DNA of 64,000 nt from Lumbricus rubellus. Lineage: Eukaryota; Annelida; Clitellata; Crassiclitellata; Lumbricidae. A model generated the notes under the pieces. That model was not told the DNA's origin and made no database searches. It saw only the letters and a program-made list of their open reading frames with translations. Of the stretch, positions 45,016-55,960 are shown one piece after another; position 1 is the stretch's first letter; the number at the start of each line of letters is the position of its first letter. The position numbers and the translations under genes are program-made. The stretch spans positions 20,249,718 to 20,313,717 of the forward strand of contig OX243817.1 of assembly GCA_945859605.1 (NCBI GenBank), written 5' to 3'.

Positions 45016-48000
45016 ATGGTACGTGTCTACAAGCGAAAGTCGGAAAGAGGAGAGTATGGTGAAGAGAGACTTGCTACAGCATTGGAAGCCCTTAGTCAGG
45101 GCATGCCTCTCATTCAAGCGAGTAGGGAGATGGGCATACCCGCGCGAACCTTGCGCCGACATCGTGACCACCATACCACGATGCCAGGTGTGTTGAAGTT
45201 GGGATGCCATACGCCAGTACTATCTGTTGCCCTTGAATCTGAACTTTGCAATCATATAAAATATATGGAAAAGGCTTTGTACGGTCTCACTCCAAGAGAT
45301 GTCAGACGTCTTGCTTTTGACATGGCCGAGGCAGCAGGCATCAATCATAGGTTCTGTATGAAAAGTCAGATGGCTGGGAAGGACTGGCTCTCTGGGTTCT
45401 TCTCAAGATATCCAGATCTTTCAATACGTGCGCCACAGGGAACAAATCTATCGCGTGCAGTGGCTTTCAACAGACCTAAAGTCAAGCAATTCTTTGACGT
45501 CTACAGGCAACTACTTGTTGATGTTCCATGCACACCATCAAGAATCTGGAACATGGATGAAACTGGAATCACCAACGTGCAACGTCCAGGGAAAATCATC
45601 GCTACTAAGGGGCAGAGAACCGTTGGTAAAGTGACAAGTGGCGAGCGAGGCGCAACCGTTACAGTGATATGCGCAATGAGTGCGATTGGTGCATTTTTGC
45701 CACCAATGTTCATCTATCCACGAAAAAGGATGATTCCAGCTCTGCTCAATGGTGCACCACCACAATCTGTGGGATACACAAGTACAAGCGGATGGACAGA
45801 TTCAGAGCTATTCATTAAATGGCTTCAGCATTTTGTCGATTTCACTCGTGCATCCACAGACAATCCGCAAATTATAATACTTGATGGTCATCACAGCCAC
45901 AAGACTCTGAGCGCTATCACTTTTGCACGTGAGAATGGTCTGCATCTTCTCACTCTTCCACCGCACTCCACCCACAAGATGCAGCCGCTTGATAGAAGCT
46001 ATTTCAAGTCGCTCAAGAGCGGTTACAATGTTGCTGCCGATTCCTGGATGGTCTCCCATCCGGGAAAACGTATTTCATTCTACGACATGGCAGGCATACT
46101 TGGCACTGCATATTTGCGAACGGCTACACCCGAAAAGGCCGTCAATGGATTTAAGTGCAGTGGACTGTGGCCATTCGATCCTGAGGTGTTCACTGACGAC
46201 GACTTCCAGGCAGCAACAGTTACCGAAGAGGCACTGCCGGTCCCTCCGACTCCCACCGTCGTTCAGCCGGTGACTGCTGATGCACCGTCGGTCCCTCCGA
46301 CTCCCACCGTCGTTCAGCCGGTGACTGCTGATGCACCGTCGGTCCCTCCGACTCCCACCGTCGTTCAGCCGGTGACTGCTGATGCACCGTCGGTCCCTCC
46401 GACTCCCACCGTCGTTCAGCCGGTGACTGCTGATGCACCGTCGGTCCCTCCGACTCCCACCGTCGTTCAGCCGGTGACTGCTGATGCACCGTCGGTCCCT
46501 CCGACTCCCACCGTCGTTCAGCCGGTGACTGCTGATGCACCGTCGGTCCCTCCGACTCCCACCGTCGTTCAGCCGGTGACTGCTGATGCACCGTCGGTCC
46601 CTCCGACTCCCACCGTCGTTCAGCCGGTGACTGCTGATGCACCGTCGGTCCCTCCGACTCCCACCGTCGTTCAGCCGGTGACTGCTGATGCACAGGCTTC
46701 TGCTCAACTGAGTGATGCTGAACGAGGTAGGTAACTTATTACATTTAGTGTTGCTTAGCCATTTGATTATTAGGCCTATTGTATTCGTTTATTAGTAGAA
46801 TGTGACGAGAACCCGCGCCTACATTTACATCAATGCAGTTGATGATTGGTAGTTAGTCAAGGGTGATTCCGTGTCAAATCAACCAACATGATTGACATGA
46901 CCGACTCAGATTTACTTGAAATTTGGCACACTTGTTGGGCTATGTTAGACATGTAAAAACCTGCAAAGAAATTTTTTTGGGTCAACTACTTCCTGAGATA
47001 CGGGTCGACAAACTTTGACCCAAACCGGTCGACCACGTTCCTTTGGACGTCTGTATCTCAGCATGTATAAGAGCCAGAAAGGTGTTCTTGGTGTCATTAT
47101 TTAGCTCTTTTGTTGAACTATTTTAGTAGATTTTTACGACTGTTTAAAATTGTAAGATAGTGACCATATTTGACAATTTAGCACTTTGACCTTGACCTTG
47201 ACCATTTCAATTTTTTTGTAAAATCTGAAAAAAATCACACTTATTGGGTGAAGGGACTTGAACATCTTCTGAAAAAATCAGAATGGGATCTCTAATGGTT
47301 CTCTCGCTATAAGTATTTTTTCTATAATTCCTCTAAAAACTCGAGTTCAACATATGGGCGATTCCAATTTCAGACGACTGGACATTGAAATTCGCACAGA
47401 ATTATAGACAAAATAATTATAGCGAGAGAACCATTAGAGATCCCATTCTGATTTTTTCAGAAGATGTTCAAGTCCCTTCACCCAATAAGTGGGATTTTTT
47501 TCAGATTTTACAAAAAGATTGAAATGGTCAAGGTCAAGGTCAAAGTGCTAAATTGTCAAATATGGTCACTATCTTACAATGTTAAATAGTCATAAAAAAT
47601 CTACTAAAATAGTTCAACAAAAGAGCTAAATAATGACACCAAGAACACCTTTCTAGCTCTTATACATGCTAAGATACAGACGTCCAAAGGAACGTGGTCG
47701 ACCGGTTTCGGTCAAAGTTTGTCGACCCGTATCTCGGGAAGTAGTTGACCCCAAAAAATTTCTTTGCAGGTTTTTACATGTCTCACATAGCCCAACAAGT
47801 GTGCCAAATTTCAAGTAAATCTGAGTCGGTCATGTCAATTTTGGTTCCAAATTTGGTTGAATTGACACGGAATCACCCTCAAGTTAGAATTAAATTATGA
47901 GAAACACAGTGAATATAAGTTTGGGCCTGGTGAACATTTTCCTTTTAATTTTAAGTTTCTAAGTAGGCCATAGGCCTACTTTTTATATTGAACTTGATGT

Positions 48001-48667
48001 ACTCTGGCCTTCTACATAAATGGTTTTGTGGATGTGTGCAATTGCAGCTCGGAGACTGATCTTGGCAATATCACCTCGTCCGAAGATCTCTGGTGTACGC
48101 TCTCGAACACGTAAAGCTGAATCTGCAACGCTTTTAACAGGATCGCCATACAAGAATGAATTGGAAGACAAGTTGAAAGTCGCGGAAGCACGTTCTTCCG
48201 CCATTGCTTCCAAGGCCGCTGCGAAGAGTGCCGCTCTCATTAAGAGCCTGGAGTCAACGAAACAAAGGAAACGCAGTTCAAACGACGACCCACAGCCTTC
48301 GACGTCAACAACCGGACGGAAGAAAAGAGCGAAACTTCTTCCTAAAACCAAAACCGCAGCGAAACAAAGGAAACGCAGTTCAAACGACGACCCACAGCCT
48401 TCGACGTCAACAACCGGACGGAAGAAAAGAGCGAAACTTCTTCCTAAAACCAAAACCGCAGCGGTGAGAAGTAAGAAGCGCAAAGCGACACACGATGATA
48501 CCAGCAGTGAAGACGAGGAATGGCCATGCCTGATATGCGGCGAACCTTTCGCTAACAGCATGTCCCGTGAGAAATGGGTCCAGTGCCAACAGTGTGCGAA
48601 GTGGGCACACGAGGCTTGCACAGATGGTTATTCCTATTTCACCTGCCCAAACTGCGAGTCTGACTAG
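45016..48667 (+). CDS. pogo transposase, two exons, with C-terminal zinc finger
   Basis: Exon 1 is 45016-46726 and exon 2 48048-48667; donor CGAG|GTAGGT, acceptor CAATTGCAG|CTCGG, phase 1 preserved, giving about 776 residues. Domains in order: psq-like helix-turn-helix (ALSQGMPLIQASREMGIPAR, residues about 20-50), CENP-B-like DNA-binding region (about 70-150), and the DDE_1 catalytic core with WNMDETGI, IIILDGHHSH and HKMQPLDRS as the three Asp sites. Then nine 17-residue repeats, a linker with a 34-residue tandem duplication, a coiled/basic region and a C-terminal Cys/His finger (CLICGEPF...CQQCAKWAHEAC...CPNC). I used ATG 45016, since upstream lacks an ATG in frame. Cut-and-paste transposase acting in the nucleus. 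No disabling mutation was found. Confidence 0.9.
46240..46698 (+). repeat. Nine-copy 51-bp minisatellite in the transposase gene
   Basis: Nine units of 51 bp (VPPTPTVVQPVTADAPS, 17 residues) with no visible difference among the middle ones. Because 51 is a multiple of three, all frames stay open, so the long minus-strand frames over this stretch are shadows. Recent expansion. Confidence 0.95.
46861..47878. mobile_element. 1018-bp foldback element in the transposase intron
   Basis: Two arms of about 470 bp (46861-47330 and 47399-47878) are inverted copies at roughly 95% identity by eye, separated by a loop of about 68 bp. Ends are GGGTGATTCCGTGTCAA and its complement. A 4-bp repeat, TCAA, flanks it (46857-46860, 47879-47882). 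No coding. Transcripts of the intron would form a very long hairpin. Confidence 0.9.
48260..48463 (+). repeat. Perfect 102-bp tandem duplication in transposase exon 2
   Basis: 48260-48361 and 48362-48463 appear identical; each encodes the 34 residues from KQRKRSSNDD to KTKTAA, a basic, serine-rich linker likely to serve as nuclear localisation signal. The frame is preserved. Confidence 0.95.
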
Positions 48668-49274
48668 ACTAGGCCTACTGCATTTTATAACTGTAGTTGG
48701 TATATGATGCATGTCCATTCCTGATCTTGGTTACTCGATTCACCTGATTCTTGTTGCCAAGTGTTTTTTAATTCTGACTGCTGCGGCTGCTGTGATAGTC
48801 TATCGAGTGAGCTGTGTCTTGTGAGCTGGGACTTGCTACGAGAGATCTAATGGACATTATTGACAGTTTTTGTATTTTTTAATAGGCCTGGGACATTCTG
48901 CACGTATTCGGCTGTGCTTAGGTCACTTTCAGTGCATGTGTAGGCCTATTGGACTGTCTAATAAATCTTATGTGTTCTCATTTTTCAGCATTATAACTAA
49001 AGTTACACAGTGCGGGGTAAAACGCCCACCCATGGGCTTTTTGCCTCACACGTGTGGGCCTTTTACCCCACCCACGGGGCAAGACGCCCTTTTTGGGTGT
49101 CGAAAGAAAATCATCCCCACACATTACTGATGCTGTAGATAGACATTATTATGGTACTTTTATACAGCAAAATGAATGATGTATCTACCTGCACATATTT
49201 CATAGTTATAGTGTAATAACTTTTTGAGATATGACAATTGACCTGAAAAGTGGGCCTTTTGCCCCACTCTACCC
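48668..49274. other. 3' region of the pogo element
   Basis: Contains the transposase 3' UTR and the right subterminal repeats around 49010-49100 (GGGGTAAAACGCCC and related). No second gene. Confidence 0.7.
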
Positions 49275-49275
49275 T

Positions 49276-49516
49276 ACCAATTTCTTTACAGTTATGTATG
49301 GCCTGGCACCAGGGAGGAACTCGAACTATATGGGTGCTTCCTGTTCAAAGCAAATCCTTGCAGACGTGGGAAGTGACCTGTGTGGCTGTCAGGCGACCAG
49401 ATTTCTGCAGAGCTTTGCATGGTTCCCTCCGAGCCATGGTTGAGTTCCGATGGTTTCGTGAAGAAACGTAACTTAATGGCACCGTTGGCACTGAGTAAGT
49501 GGCATACAGTTTAGCA
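49276..49516 (+). other. Unrecognised coding-like stretch between pogo and hAT
   Basis: An open frame (49250-49471) starts inside the pogo end and reads VTCVAVRRPDFCRALHGSLRAM; I do not recognise it. Confidence 0.2.
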
Positions 49517-49529
49517 CAGTGGTCACCAA

Positions 49530-49858
49530 ACTGGATTATATCTGCCTATGGAGAGGCACTGGATTATATCTGCCTATGGAGAGGCATTGGATTATTTCTG
49601 CCTATGTAGAGGCACTGGATTATTTCTGCCTATGGAGAGGCATTGGATTATTTCTGCCTGTGGAGAGGCACTGGATTATATCTGCCTATGTAGAGGCATT
49701 GGATTATTTCTGCCTATGTAGAGGCACTGGACCATTTCCGTCTATTGAGAGGCACTGGACTGATTACATTTGCCTATGGAGAGGCACTGGATTATATCTG
49801 CCTATGGAAAGGCACTGGATTATTTCTGCCTATGGAGAGGCACTGGATTATTTCTCTA
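49530..49858 (+). repeat. 28-bp minisatellite, about 12 copies
   Basis: Units like 'ctggattatatctgcctatg' plus 'gagaggca', with variants (tgtagaggc, ctgtgg, tctatt). The repeat lies just inside the hAT left end. The 131-codon frame through it is a by-product. Confidence 0.9.
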
Positions 49859-49892
49859 TAGGACTCCCTGATATTGAAGCATCTAGAGGATT

Positions 49893-50099
49893 ATTAGTGC
49901 AGATGAGGCGCTAGACATTTTAAAGTCTCTCTACTTCCCGGAGAACGCATTTGCTTTCCCGGATGTTGTGCTAGATGTTGATGACCTTGCACCCTATTTA
50001 GTTATTGAGCCCTCTTTCGATGATGACGATGCGGCATATGATAGTTGGGACTCTATGGATGTCAACATCGACGATGATGACCTATTCACACGCGATTAA
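49893..50099 (+). CDS. Acidic exon of unknown family (acidic family member 4a)
   Basis: Follows acceptor-like sites 'ttctctatag' (49853-49862) and 'ttagtgcag' (49891-49899). Reads ADEALDILKSLYFPENAFAF, PDVVLDVDDLAPYLVIEPSF, DDDDAAYDSWDSMD, NIDDDDLFTRD and stop. Strongly acidic. Similar in composition to the next exon at 50443. No known domain. Confidence 0.35.
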   Translation: MSADEALDILKSLYFPENAFAFPDVVLDVDDLAPYLVIEPSFDDDDAAYDSWDSMDVNIDDDDLFTRD

Positions 50100-50442
50100 T
50101 ATCGCAATATGAAGAGGCTTACGGTATTAAAATTTTAAAAAATATTTGCCTTGTACATTTGTCACAAGCATAAGTGTACTACTAACACCAACAGCGCATT
50201 TTATAGCATACAACCAAATTGTGCTTCAGCAATATAGTTTAATTTTCGTGAAATGATTGCATACAGACAATATATTGTCTTTAAAAAGTGCAATATAAAA
50301 ATAAGAAATTGTATAAATTATACAATTTAAAAATATTAAAATGTGATTGGCGTGAAATAATGGTTTCAATAGTTTGAAATGCTGTGCATAATATTGTAAT
50401 TTTTTAAATTATTTAAAGAAGTGTTGTTCTCTCTCACGCAGT

Positions 50443-50773
50443 CGATTACACCAATGCTGAGGAGCTGCAGTTCGTATCAATGGCGCCAGCAGCGTTACCA
50501 CAAGAAGACAGCATCTATATTGCAGATTATGTGGCGTCGTTCCTTGATTGTCCGTTAACTAACTTAACTTCGTACGATGTTGACAGATATTTTGAAGGCG
50601 AGAACCTGTGGGTGCCACCAATGTTTGAATATGACGAAGCTGAGGAGGTGGAGACTGCGACTGCGTATTTCGCAGATGACGAAGCCATTTCTGAAGAGGA
50701 CAATGAGAGCTGGGACTCTACGACTGCTAATGTTGACGAATACGATCAGCATTTTGACAATGCAAATATTTAG
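50443..50773 (+). CDS. Acidic exon of unknown family (acidic family member 4b)
   Basis: Begins at a good acceptor ('ttgttctctctcacgcag', ending 50442) and reads VDYTNAEELQFVSMAPA, YIADYVASFLDCPLTN, VDRYFEGENLWVPPMFEYDE, then a Glu/Asp-rich end DEAISEEDNESWDSTTANVDE. An internal ATG is at 50480. Its end resembles that of 49893-50099 (DSWDSMDVN / ESWDSTTANV), suggesting exon duplication or two pseudogene copies. Inside the hAT at 49517-52423. Confidence 0.4.
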
Positions 50774-50849
50774 CCATTCTCGTAACAATTATGACACATG
50801 TCTTTCCAGTGAATATTGTTGAAAATGAGGCTTTTTGCAAGTTTTGTTC

Positions 50850-51290
50850 ACCTATATGGAAAATGATATGTTTCCAATTCCAAGTCGCACTAAATTGGAA
50901 TCAGAAATGTCAGCCAAACTAGAAATGGTTCAGGCAAAAATTCAAGAGAGAATTGAACAGGAACCATTTGTAACCCTTGCAACAGATTTGTGGACAAAAA
51001 AGCTACACTCAATCCTACATGGTAGTATCCTGCTGCTACTCCAATAACATCAACAAGCAAGCTGAGCATGTGATGTTAAACCTTTATGTGATTTCACATC
51101 CTTACACTGAAGAAGCAATTGCAACAAAATTGAATGAAACCATGGTAAAGTGGAACATAAATTCAGACAAGATAATTGCAGTCATCACTGATAATGGTTC
51201 AAACATGGTTAAAGCAGTTCGTATCATGAAAACTCTGCAGCAGGATTCACAGAGTGAATCACCCATTTATTCCTCACTTTGAATTATAGT
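50850..51290 (+). pseudogene. ZBED-type hAT transposase fragment
   Basis: Reads IPSRTKLESEMSAKLEMVQA, FVTLATDLWTKK, then (after a shift) CCYSNN, YTEEAIATKLNETMVKWNI, AVITDNGSNMVKAVR. The LATDLWT and ITDNGSNMVKA blocks are the first two catalytic regions of ZBED-like hATs. The rest of the catalytic domain and the ERxFS end are missing or unrecognisable. Confidence 0.75.
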
Positions 51291-52423
51291 GAGGAGGAAG
51301 ATAGCAACGTCGAGAATGAGCATGAGTGGGTGTTATGTAGTCAAAACCAAGCTACTCTTTTCTAGACCCAGTTGACCACTTGCAAACAACAACCAGTGGA
51401 AATATTTTGTGAGCTAGTTCATGACATTCGACGAATTCTTACTCTGGCCTTTCCTGGACCATCAAGCATTCACACCACAGTGAGACATTAGCAATACAAT
51501 GTTCTCTAGATGCTCTTTTAAATAAATCTTTGAGTTTGAAAATATGTGAGAGAGAAATGTCTTCTCTTGGCCAAGCTAGCCGTTTGGTAATCAGACATGA
51601 TGCCCATGAGAAGGTCCATTAGAGAAACCAAAAGTTCCAATTAAACTACACTTCAGTGTCCTGATCGAATCAAGAATGCTGTATCTGCCACTTCGACTAA
51701 GTCACCTTTCTGTTTAGAACTAATTCACAAGCAGATTGGTCATTAGGAATTCAGGAAGTCCAGAGAAATCAAGCAACCAGGATATTCAATCAGCAAAGCT
51801 AAGAAAATCAGAATTCCTGCCCAGGGTTATTCCAAGTGTTGCTATGAGTACGGGTCCACTGAACATCTGTTCAATTGGTGCCCATTTCAACAACGGCCAC
51901 CTGCTCAATTTAGAGTGGAACCCAATCAACCGGTAACTGCAAATCTTCGTCATGTCTATGGTAATAATAATGCCTGCCGTTGATGGTTCTGGTTCAAGGA
52001 GAAATGTGGACCAGTTCGGTTTTCCAGGCGAGTTGTTTTTAAGTTTTGAAGTAAAATGGGGTGGGTTAGCGTATTATTGGCAACACTGCTACGAGGAGGA
52101 CTTGGGATCGCTCCCCTGTGCCATGCCAAACGTCGAGTCGGTCTTTTCTTAAGCAGATGACGATGGTGAAAAAATAGGTAAATATGAATAATTGTCCATT
52201 TTGACAGGATAGAACACACAATTATTTTCTATTACAAATTATTTTATTTTGATGTCTATAAACAACATTCTATTTTGATTCAATGATAGCAATTTTATAT
52301 GCTTTTAGCGAATTAAATTTTAGCCTTGTGACCCTAAAATGTCCTTCGACTAAGAAAAAGTGGTGCTCGTGTGCTCCAAATAAGAAAAAGTGGCCCTAGA
52401 TTAAAAAATGTTAGAAACCACTG
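51291..52423. other. Degraded hAT interior with a zinc-knuckle-like scrap
   Basis: No continuous gene. 51835-51880 reads CCYEYGSTEHLFNWC, reminiscent of a CCHC knuckle of a retroelement gag with one residue altered. Other frames are short. Confidence 0.35.
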
Positions 52424-52609
52424 GTTTAATGGAACTTATGTATACTGTTACTGTTGGTTTCTATGTAGAGTCAGTTTATGGTCTAATTCACCCTTATGTG
52501 GTTATGTTGTCTTTATTAGCCTCAGGTTGTCCTCTCAGCAGGGAGATGCAGATATTGAGAAGTCCTGCAGTACATCTACTGATGGCTCTGTCCATGGTCC
52601 ATCTGCTAC

Positions 52610-52830
52610 AAGGGGATGAACAGTTGCCCCGCTACCAATACAACTTCGACAACCTCGTTGAACGGTTGCCCCGCTACCACCATGACAAGTTTCCGCTCTA
52701 CCAATACCAATTCGACAACCTCGTTGACAGTTGCCCCGCTACCACCATGACAAGTTTCCGCTCTACCATTACAACTTCGACAACCTCGTTGATCGGTTGC
52801 CCCGCTACCAATACAACGACGGTTTTTTCC
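52610..52830 (+). repeat. Minisatellite of about 66 bp, three copies
   Basis: 'ttcgacaacctcgttga' occurs at 52645, 52711 and 52776, each followed by 'cggttgccccgctacca' or 'cagttgccccgctacca' and 'catgacaagtttccgctcta'. Overlapping frames on both strands are artefacts of the repeat. Confidence 0.85.
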
Positions 52831-53029
52831 TAGGTGGAGGTTCACACGATGGTGACACAGGTTCTGTTAACTTAGATTCAGAATTGTCCAAAATAAAAAG
52901 AACTTTGCCCATTGCTTTGCTACAGCAACTGCGTAATGTCATTATGTCAGTCTAATTAATATGTGTCGTGATAATCATTTTCCTACTGAACAATCATGTA
53001 TTGCATTCGCAGAAGGGTTTGGTTTGATT

Positions 53030-53480
53030 GGAAATACAGAATCAAATTAGTTGCGCATAAACTGACAAGTATGTTTGGCTCCTACCCGAACAAGATCAAC
53101 ATTATTCGTGCTTCTGTTGTGATGGGAGATTTACCGAGCATGCCATCAAATTGCTAATACAACACAAAGTTGCTTGATGGCTTCCTGACACGCTTTCAAC
53201 AGAACGCCTGAAGTCAGTTTCAAGAAATTTAATGTCTTTAGATGGCCAGAAAAGCCACTGTTGACTTGGAATCTGGCAGTGTTACAAGCACAACTAGGCA
53301 GCAGATTGTCAAATTAGTTGCATATAAACTGACAGGTGTGTTTGGCTCCTACCCAAACAAGGTCTACATTATTCTTGCTTCTGTTGTGATGGGAGATTTA
53401 TTTACTAGACATGCCATCGAATTGCTTTTACGACACAAAGTTGCTTGATGGCCTCCTGGCACACTTTCTACAGAACGCCT
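53030..53480 (+). pseudogene. Tandemly duplicated coding segment of unknown family
   Basis: Two copies of about 225 bp (about 53040-53210 and 53300-53480). The second, open at 53242-53448, reads QIVKLVAYKLTGVFGSYPNK, ASVVMGDLFTRHAIELLLRH and, after a stop, WPPGTLSTERL; downstream, in another frame, LSPLTQKILNANGSKIA (about 53535-53590). The copy at 53040 has deletions. I do not recognise the family. The upstream 52830-52955 (SELSKIKRTLPIALLQQLRN) may be part of the same gene. Confidence 0.4.
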
Positions 53481-53599
53481 TCAGCTTCAAGAAACTCAGA
53501 ATATGAGTTTAGCTCCCCTATCCTTTGTTCGTCACAAAAATCTGTCACCCCTCACCCAAAAAATCCTTAATGCAAACGGAAGTAAGATTGCCATTTGTA

Positions 53600-54270
53600 G
53601 AGACACAACTTTACAGTGCTAGGCTACAGATACAACTTTCCAGGTATTAACCTATTTTGGTTAGTGAACAAATCACAGATAATATTATTACTTGACTGGA
53701 TAAAAAAACAGAAAGTGGAGTGGAATTTTGCCGAGAGATAGGTTAAGATTGGTAATCAACGAAACCCTATGTATGAACAGAAGCGGATGGAGCCGTGCAG
53801 AAAAATTGTATAAGCACAAAATTCAAAGGTGCCCGCCATGCGTGAACTAGACATTGAGATCTGCACTGAACAATGTACATCCTCATCTCTGTCAAAGTGA
53901 AGTGCAATTGGTTAAGCAACCTCAAATTCGGGACACAGGGCCAATCAACCTGCTGCCTGAGGTCATCGTACTCATCCTCATCGTGTCCTTGGCCTGATCC
54001 ACCCATCATCACAGAACGATGTTGTCAACTTCCAGTCATTTTACAACCCAGGTATGCTGCCCACCCAAAACTTGCCACACAGACAAGATGTGAAGACAGT
54101 ACTTTGATTTCCTCTTAGCACATCCAATTGATGGTATGTTGTCCATGGTAATGTAACAGAGTCTATCTGGATTCAGTTTTTAAAGTCAAACATCTCAGCC
54201 ATGCAAAAAATGTGTATGAAGACTGGTTTAACGGTGAAAATGGACAGAGATGCAGAACTATGCAAAATAA
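53600..54270. other. Non-coding spacer
   Basis: No recognisable gene; short opposing frames at 53767-54118 are not convincing. Confidence 0.4.
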
Positions 54271-55562
54271 TAGGGCATAGCCGGGTGCCGTTTTTCAACC
54301 GGGTACCGGGTCCGGGTAGTTTGAATAAAATCTGCCGGGTCCGGGTACCGGGTCCGGGTATTAAAAATAATCGTTAATCTCTAAGCTGAATAGTATGTCC
54401 CCACTTTGAACGCTGTCAAACGAACACCACTCAGTTTGTCAGCTACTTTTGGTGGAATTGAGTAAAACTCTTCATGTCAGAGTTTTACTACAGTTGAGTT
54501 CTGCCTGGGGTTATTGATTGAGAGGTGCCAGTAATATATGTTCATGAAAGGTCTCCGGTGATAGAATCATTCTATGTATAGAAATACTGATCTGTCCAGT
54601 CAGGCAAGAGGAGGCCATTAAACCCTGATAAACAGTCCTGTTTCTGTGGTGTATGCAGTTCAACTACATGTAGATATATTTCAAAGTGTACCATCCCTAA
54701 TCTGTGAGATGTATTATAGTTGTATGCATGGTCACATAAGAGAGGGGCCTATTAAGCTTGGCTGCAGAATTATATCAACAGGTGGAAGGTATCCCTTCTG
54801 ACAAGTCCTTTTAGTCTCTCTGACTTGAATGAGGGTGTGGCAGACCAAACAGACTTTACAGATAAGGGATTAATGACAGATGACCACTGGCCAACCTATA
54901 TAGCTATGGTCAGTGAGCAGCACTTGTATATGCACTCTTCCCCCTTCCTATACTCCTTCATCCTCTACAACTGTTCCTCCCCCTCATCATTCACCATCTC
55001 CTTTCTCTTCTCTGTTAGATATTTCAAACAGCCAAGCAGCAGGAGGAAGAGGAAGGGGTAATAGAAGAGAAAGAGGAGGAAAGAAGAAGAGGAGGGGAGA
55101 AAGCATGAAAGAGAGTGCCACTCTACTATCTAAATGAATATATACACATGATTATTTAATATATATATATACCTCTTCTCTTTCACAGTCTACCACTGTT
55201 CCTTTCAGAAAGGGGTAGTAGAAGAGAAAGAGGAAAAGGAGGAGAGACAGCATGGAAGAGGGTAATACAAACTCTACCCTCCCCCTCTTTCCTCACCACC
55301 TTGCTGGTAGGCGGTTTGAAATAGGATAGTCTAACCCTAATATAAAGCAACCCATTAGCAGGCTGTCTGTTCTGTGATTGTCTGTTCAATTGTACTATAA
55401 TGCAGTTGATAGATTTTGCAGGTTAAGCCCTTTGATGTTTTGTATGCTATTAATAATTACCCACCCGGCCCGGAAGACCTTTCATCACCGGGTCCGGTTA
55501 TCTGCCGGGTGTCAAATACCCGGCATTACCGGTTAACCGGGTCAGCACCCGGCTATGCCCTA
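54271..55562. mobile_element. hAT-type non-autonomous element with perfect 8-bp target duplication
   Basis: Left end TAGGGCATAGCCGGGTGC and right end, on the other strand, TAGGGCATAGCCGGGTGC: 18 bp perfect. CAAAATAA flanks both sides (54263-54270, 55563-55570). ACCGGGTCCGGGT-type units repeat in both subterminal regions. The interior is non-coding, with polypurine stretches (55030-55110, 55205-55255) and complementary polypyrimidine (54945-55010, 55275-55300). No transposase. Confidence 0.9.
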
Positions 55563-55594
55563 CAAAATAATATACACATATGTCTGCAGCTTTA

Positions 55595-55960
55595 CATTGA
55601 TGAATTGGAAAGCGTCAATCCTCTTGAATCCATGACAGGCACACGCAAAGTTCAAGCATTTTATTTTGTGATCAAAATTTATGACCTGCCACAACTTCAT
55701 CACTGCATAATATTCATCGTCTTGAACTTGCCAACGTGATTTAAATACATACAATTGAAATCCAGTTAATAAAGTACAGGTACTGCATTATAAATCAGAA
55801 CTTTTTCAATTTATGGGTGAAGGCAAGTACAATAATGTCAGAGTTTCCCAGAGAGTCGAGCATTTTATTTTGTTTAAAAAAATTTCAACCTGCAACAACT
55901 TCATTACTGCTTAATATTCATCCTCTTGAACTTGTGAATGAATACAACTTGAATATTTAT
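55595..55960. repeat. Diverged tandem duplication
   Basis: 'aagcattttattttgtgatc', 'acctgccacaacttcatcac', 'attcatcgtcttgaacttg' (55650-55730) recurs as 'gagcattttattttg', 'acctgcaacaacttcattac', 'attcatcctcttgaacttg' (55857-55936). No coding function seen. Confidence 0.65.

Larger units (their letters stand above)
44469..49274 (+). mobile_element. Complete pogo-type element, 4.8 kb, with TA target duplication
   Basis: Flanked by TA (44467-44468 and 49275-49276). The left end reads GGGTGGAGTGGGGCAAAAGG; the right end on the other strand reads GGGTAGAGTGGGGCAAAAGG, 19 of 20 identical. Further subterminal copies of GGGG(T/C)AAAACGCCC-like motifs lie at 44836-44896 and 49010-49100 and are probably transposase-binding sites. 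It encodes one two-exon transposase (45016-48667). The intron holds a 1018-bp foldback element. It is the best preserved mobile element in the window and may be recently active. Confidence 0.9.
49517..52423 (+). mobile_element. hAT element, 2.9 kb, with degraded transposase
   Basis: Left end CAGTGGTCACCAAACTGG and right end, on the other strand, CAGTGGTTTCTAACATTTT, the CAGTGGT...-type hAT terminus. The flanking 8-mers GTTTAGCA and GTTTAATG share their first five bases, a decayed target duplication. Near the right end two AAGAAAAAGTGG(T/C)-type subterminal repeats occur (52353 and 52382). It contains a 28-bp minisatellite, two acidic exons, ZBED-type transposase remains (50850-51290) and a gag-like zinc-knuckle scrap near 51840. 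Confidence 0.7.

Noticed and set aside
46075..46707. Two long minus-strand frames (210 and 157 codons) rich in repeats
   Set aside because: They are shadows of the 51-bp in-frame repeat of the pogo transposase; the repeat length keeps every frame open.
44836..49100. Spaced GGGGTAAAACGCCC repeats considered as a CRISPR-like array
   Set aside because: They lie in the two subterminal regions of a pogo element in inverted orientation, as transposase-binding sites would; no spacer structure.
49519..49914. 131-codon frame with LWRGTG/MERHW repeats
   Set aside because: Produced entirely by the 28-bp minisatellite; no start, splice or conserved domain.
54825..55137. Overlapping frames with basic Arg/Glu-rich ends
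   Set aside because: They run through polypyrimidine/polypurine stretches inside a non-coding MITE.
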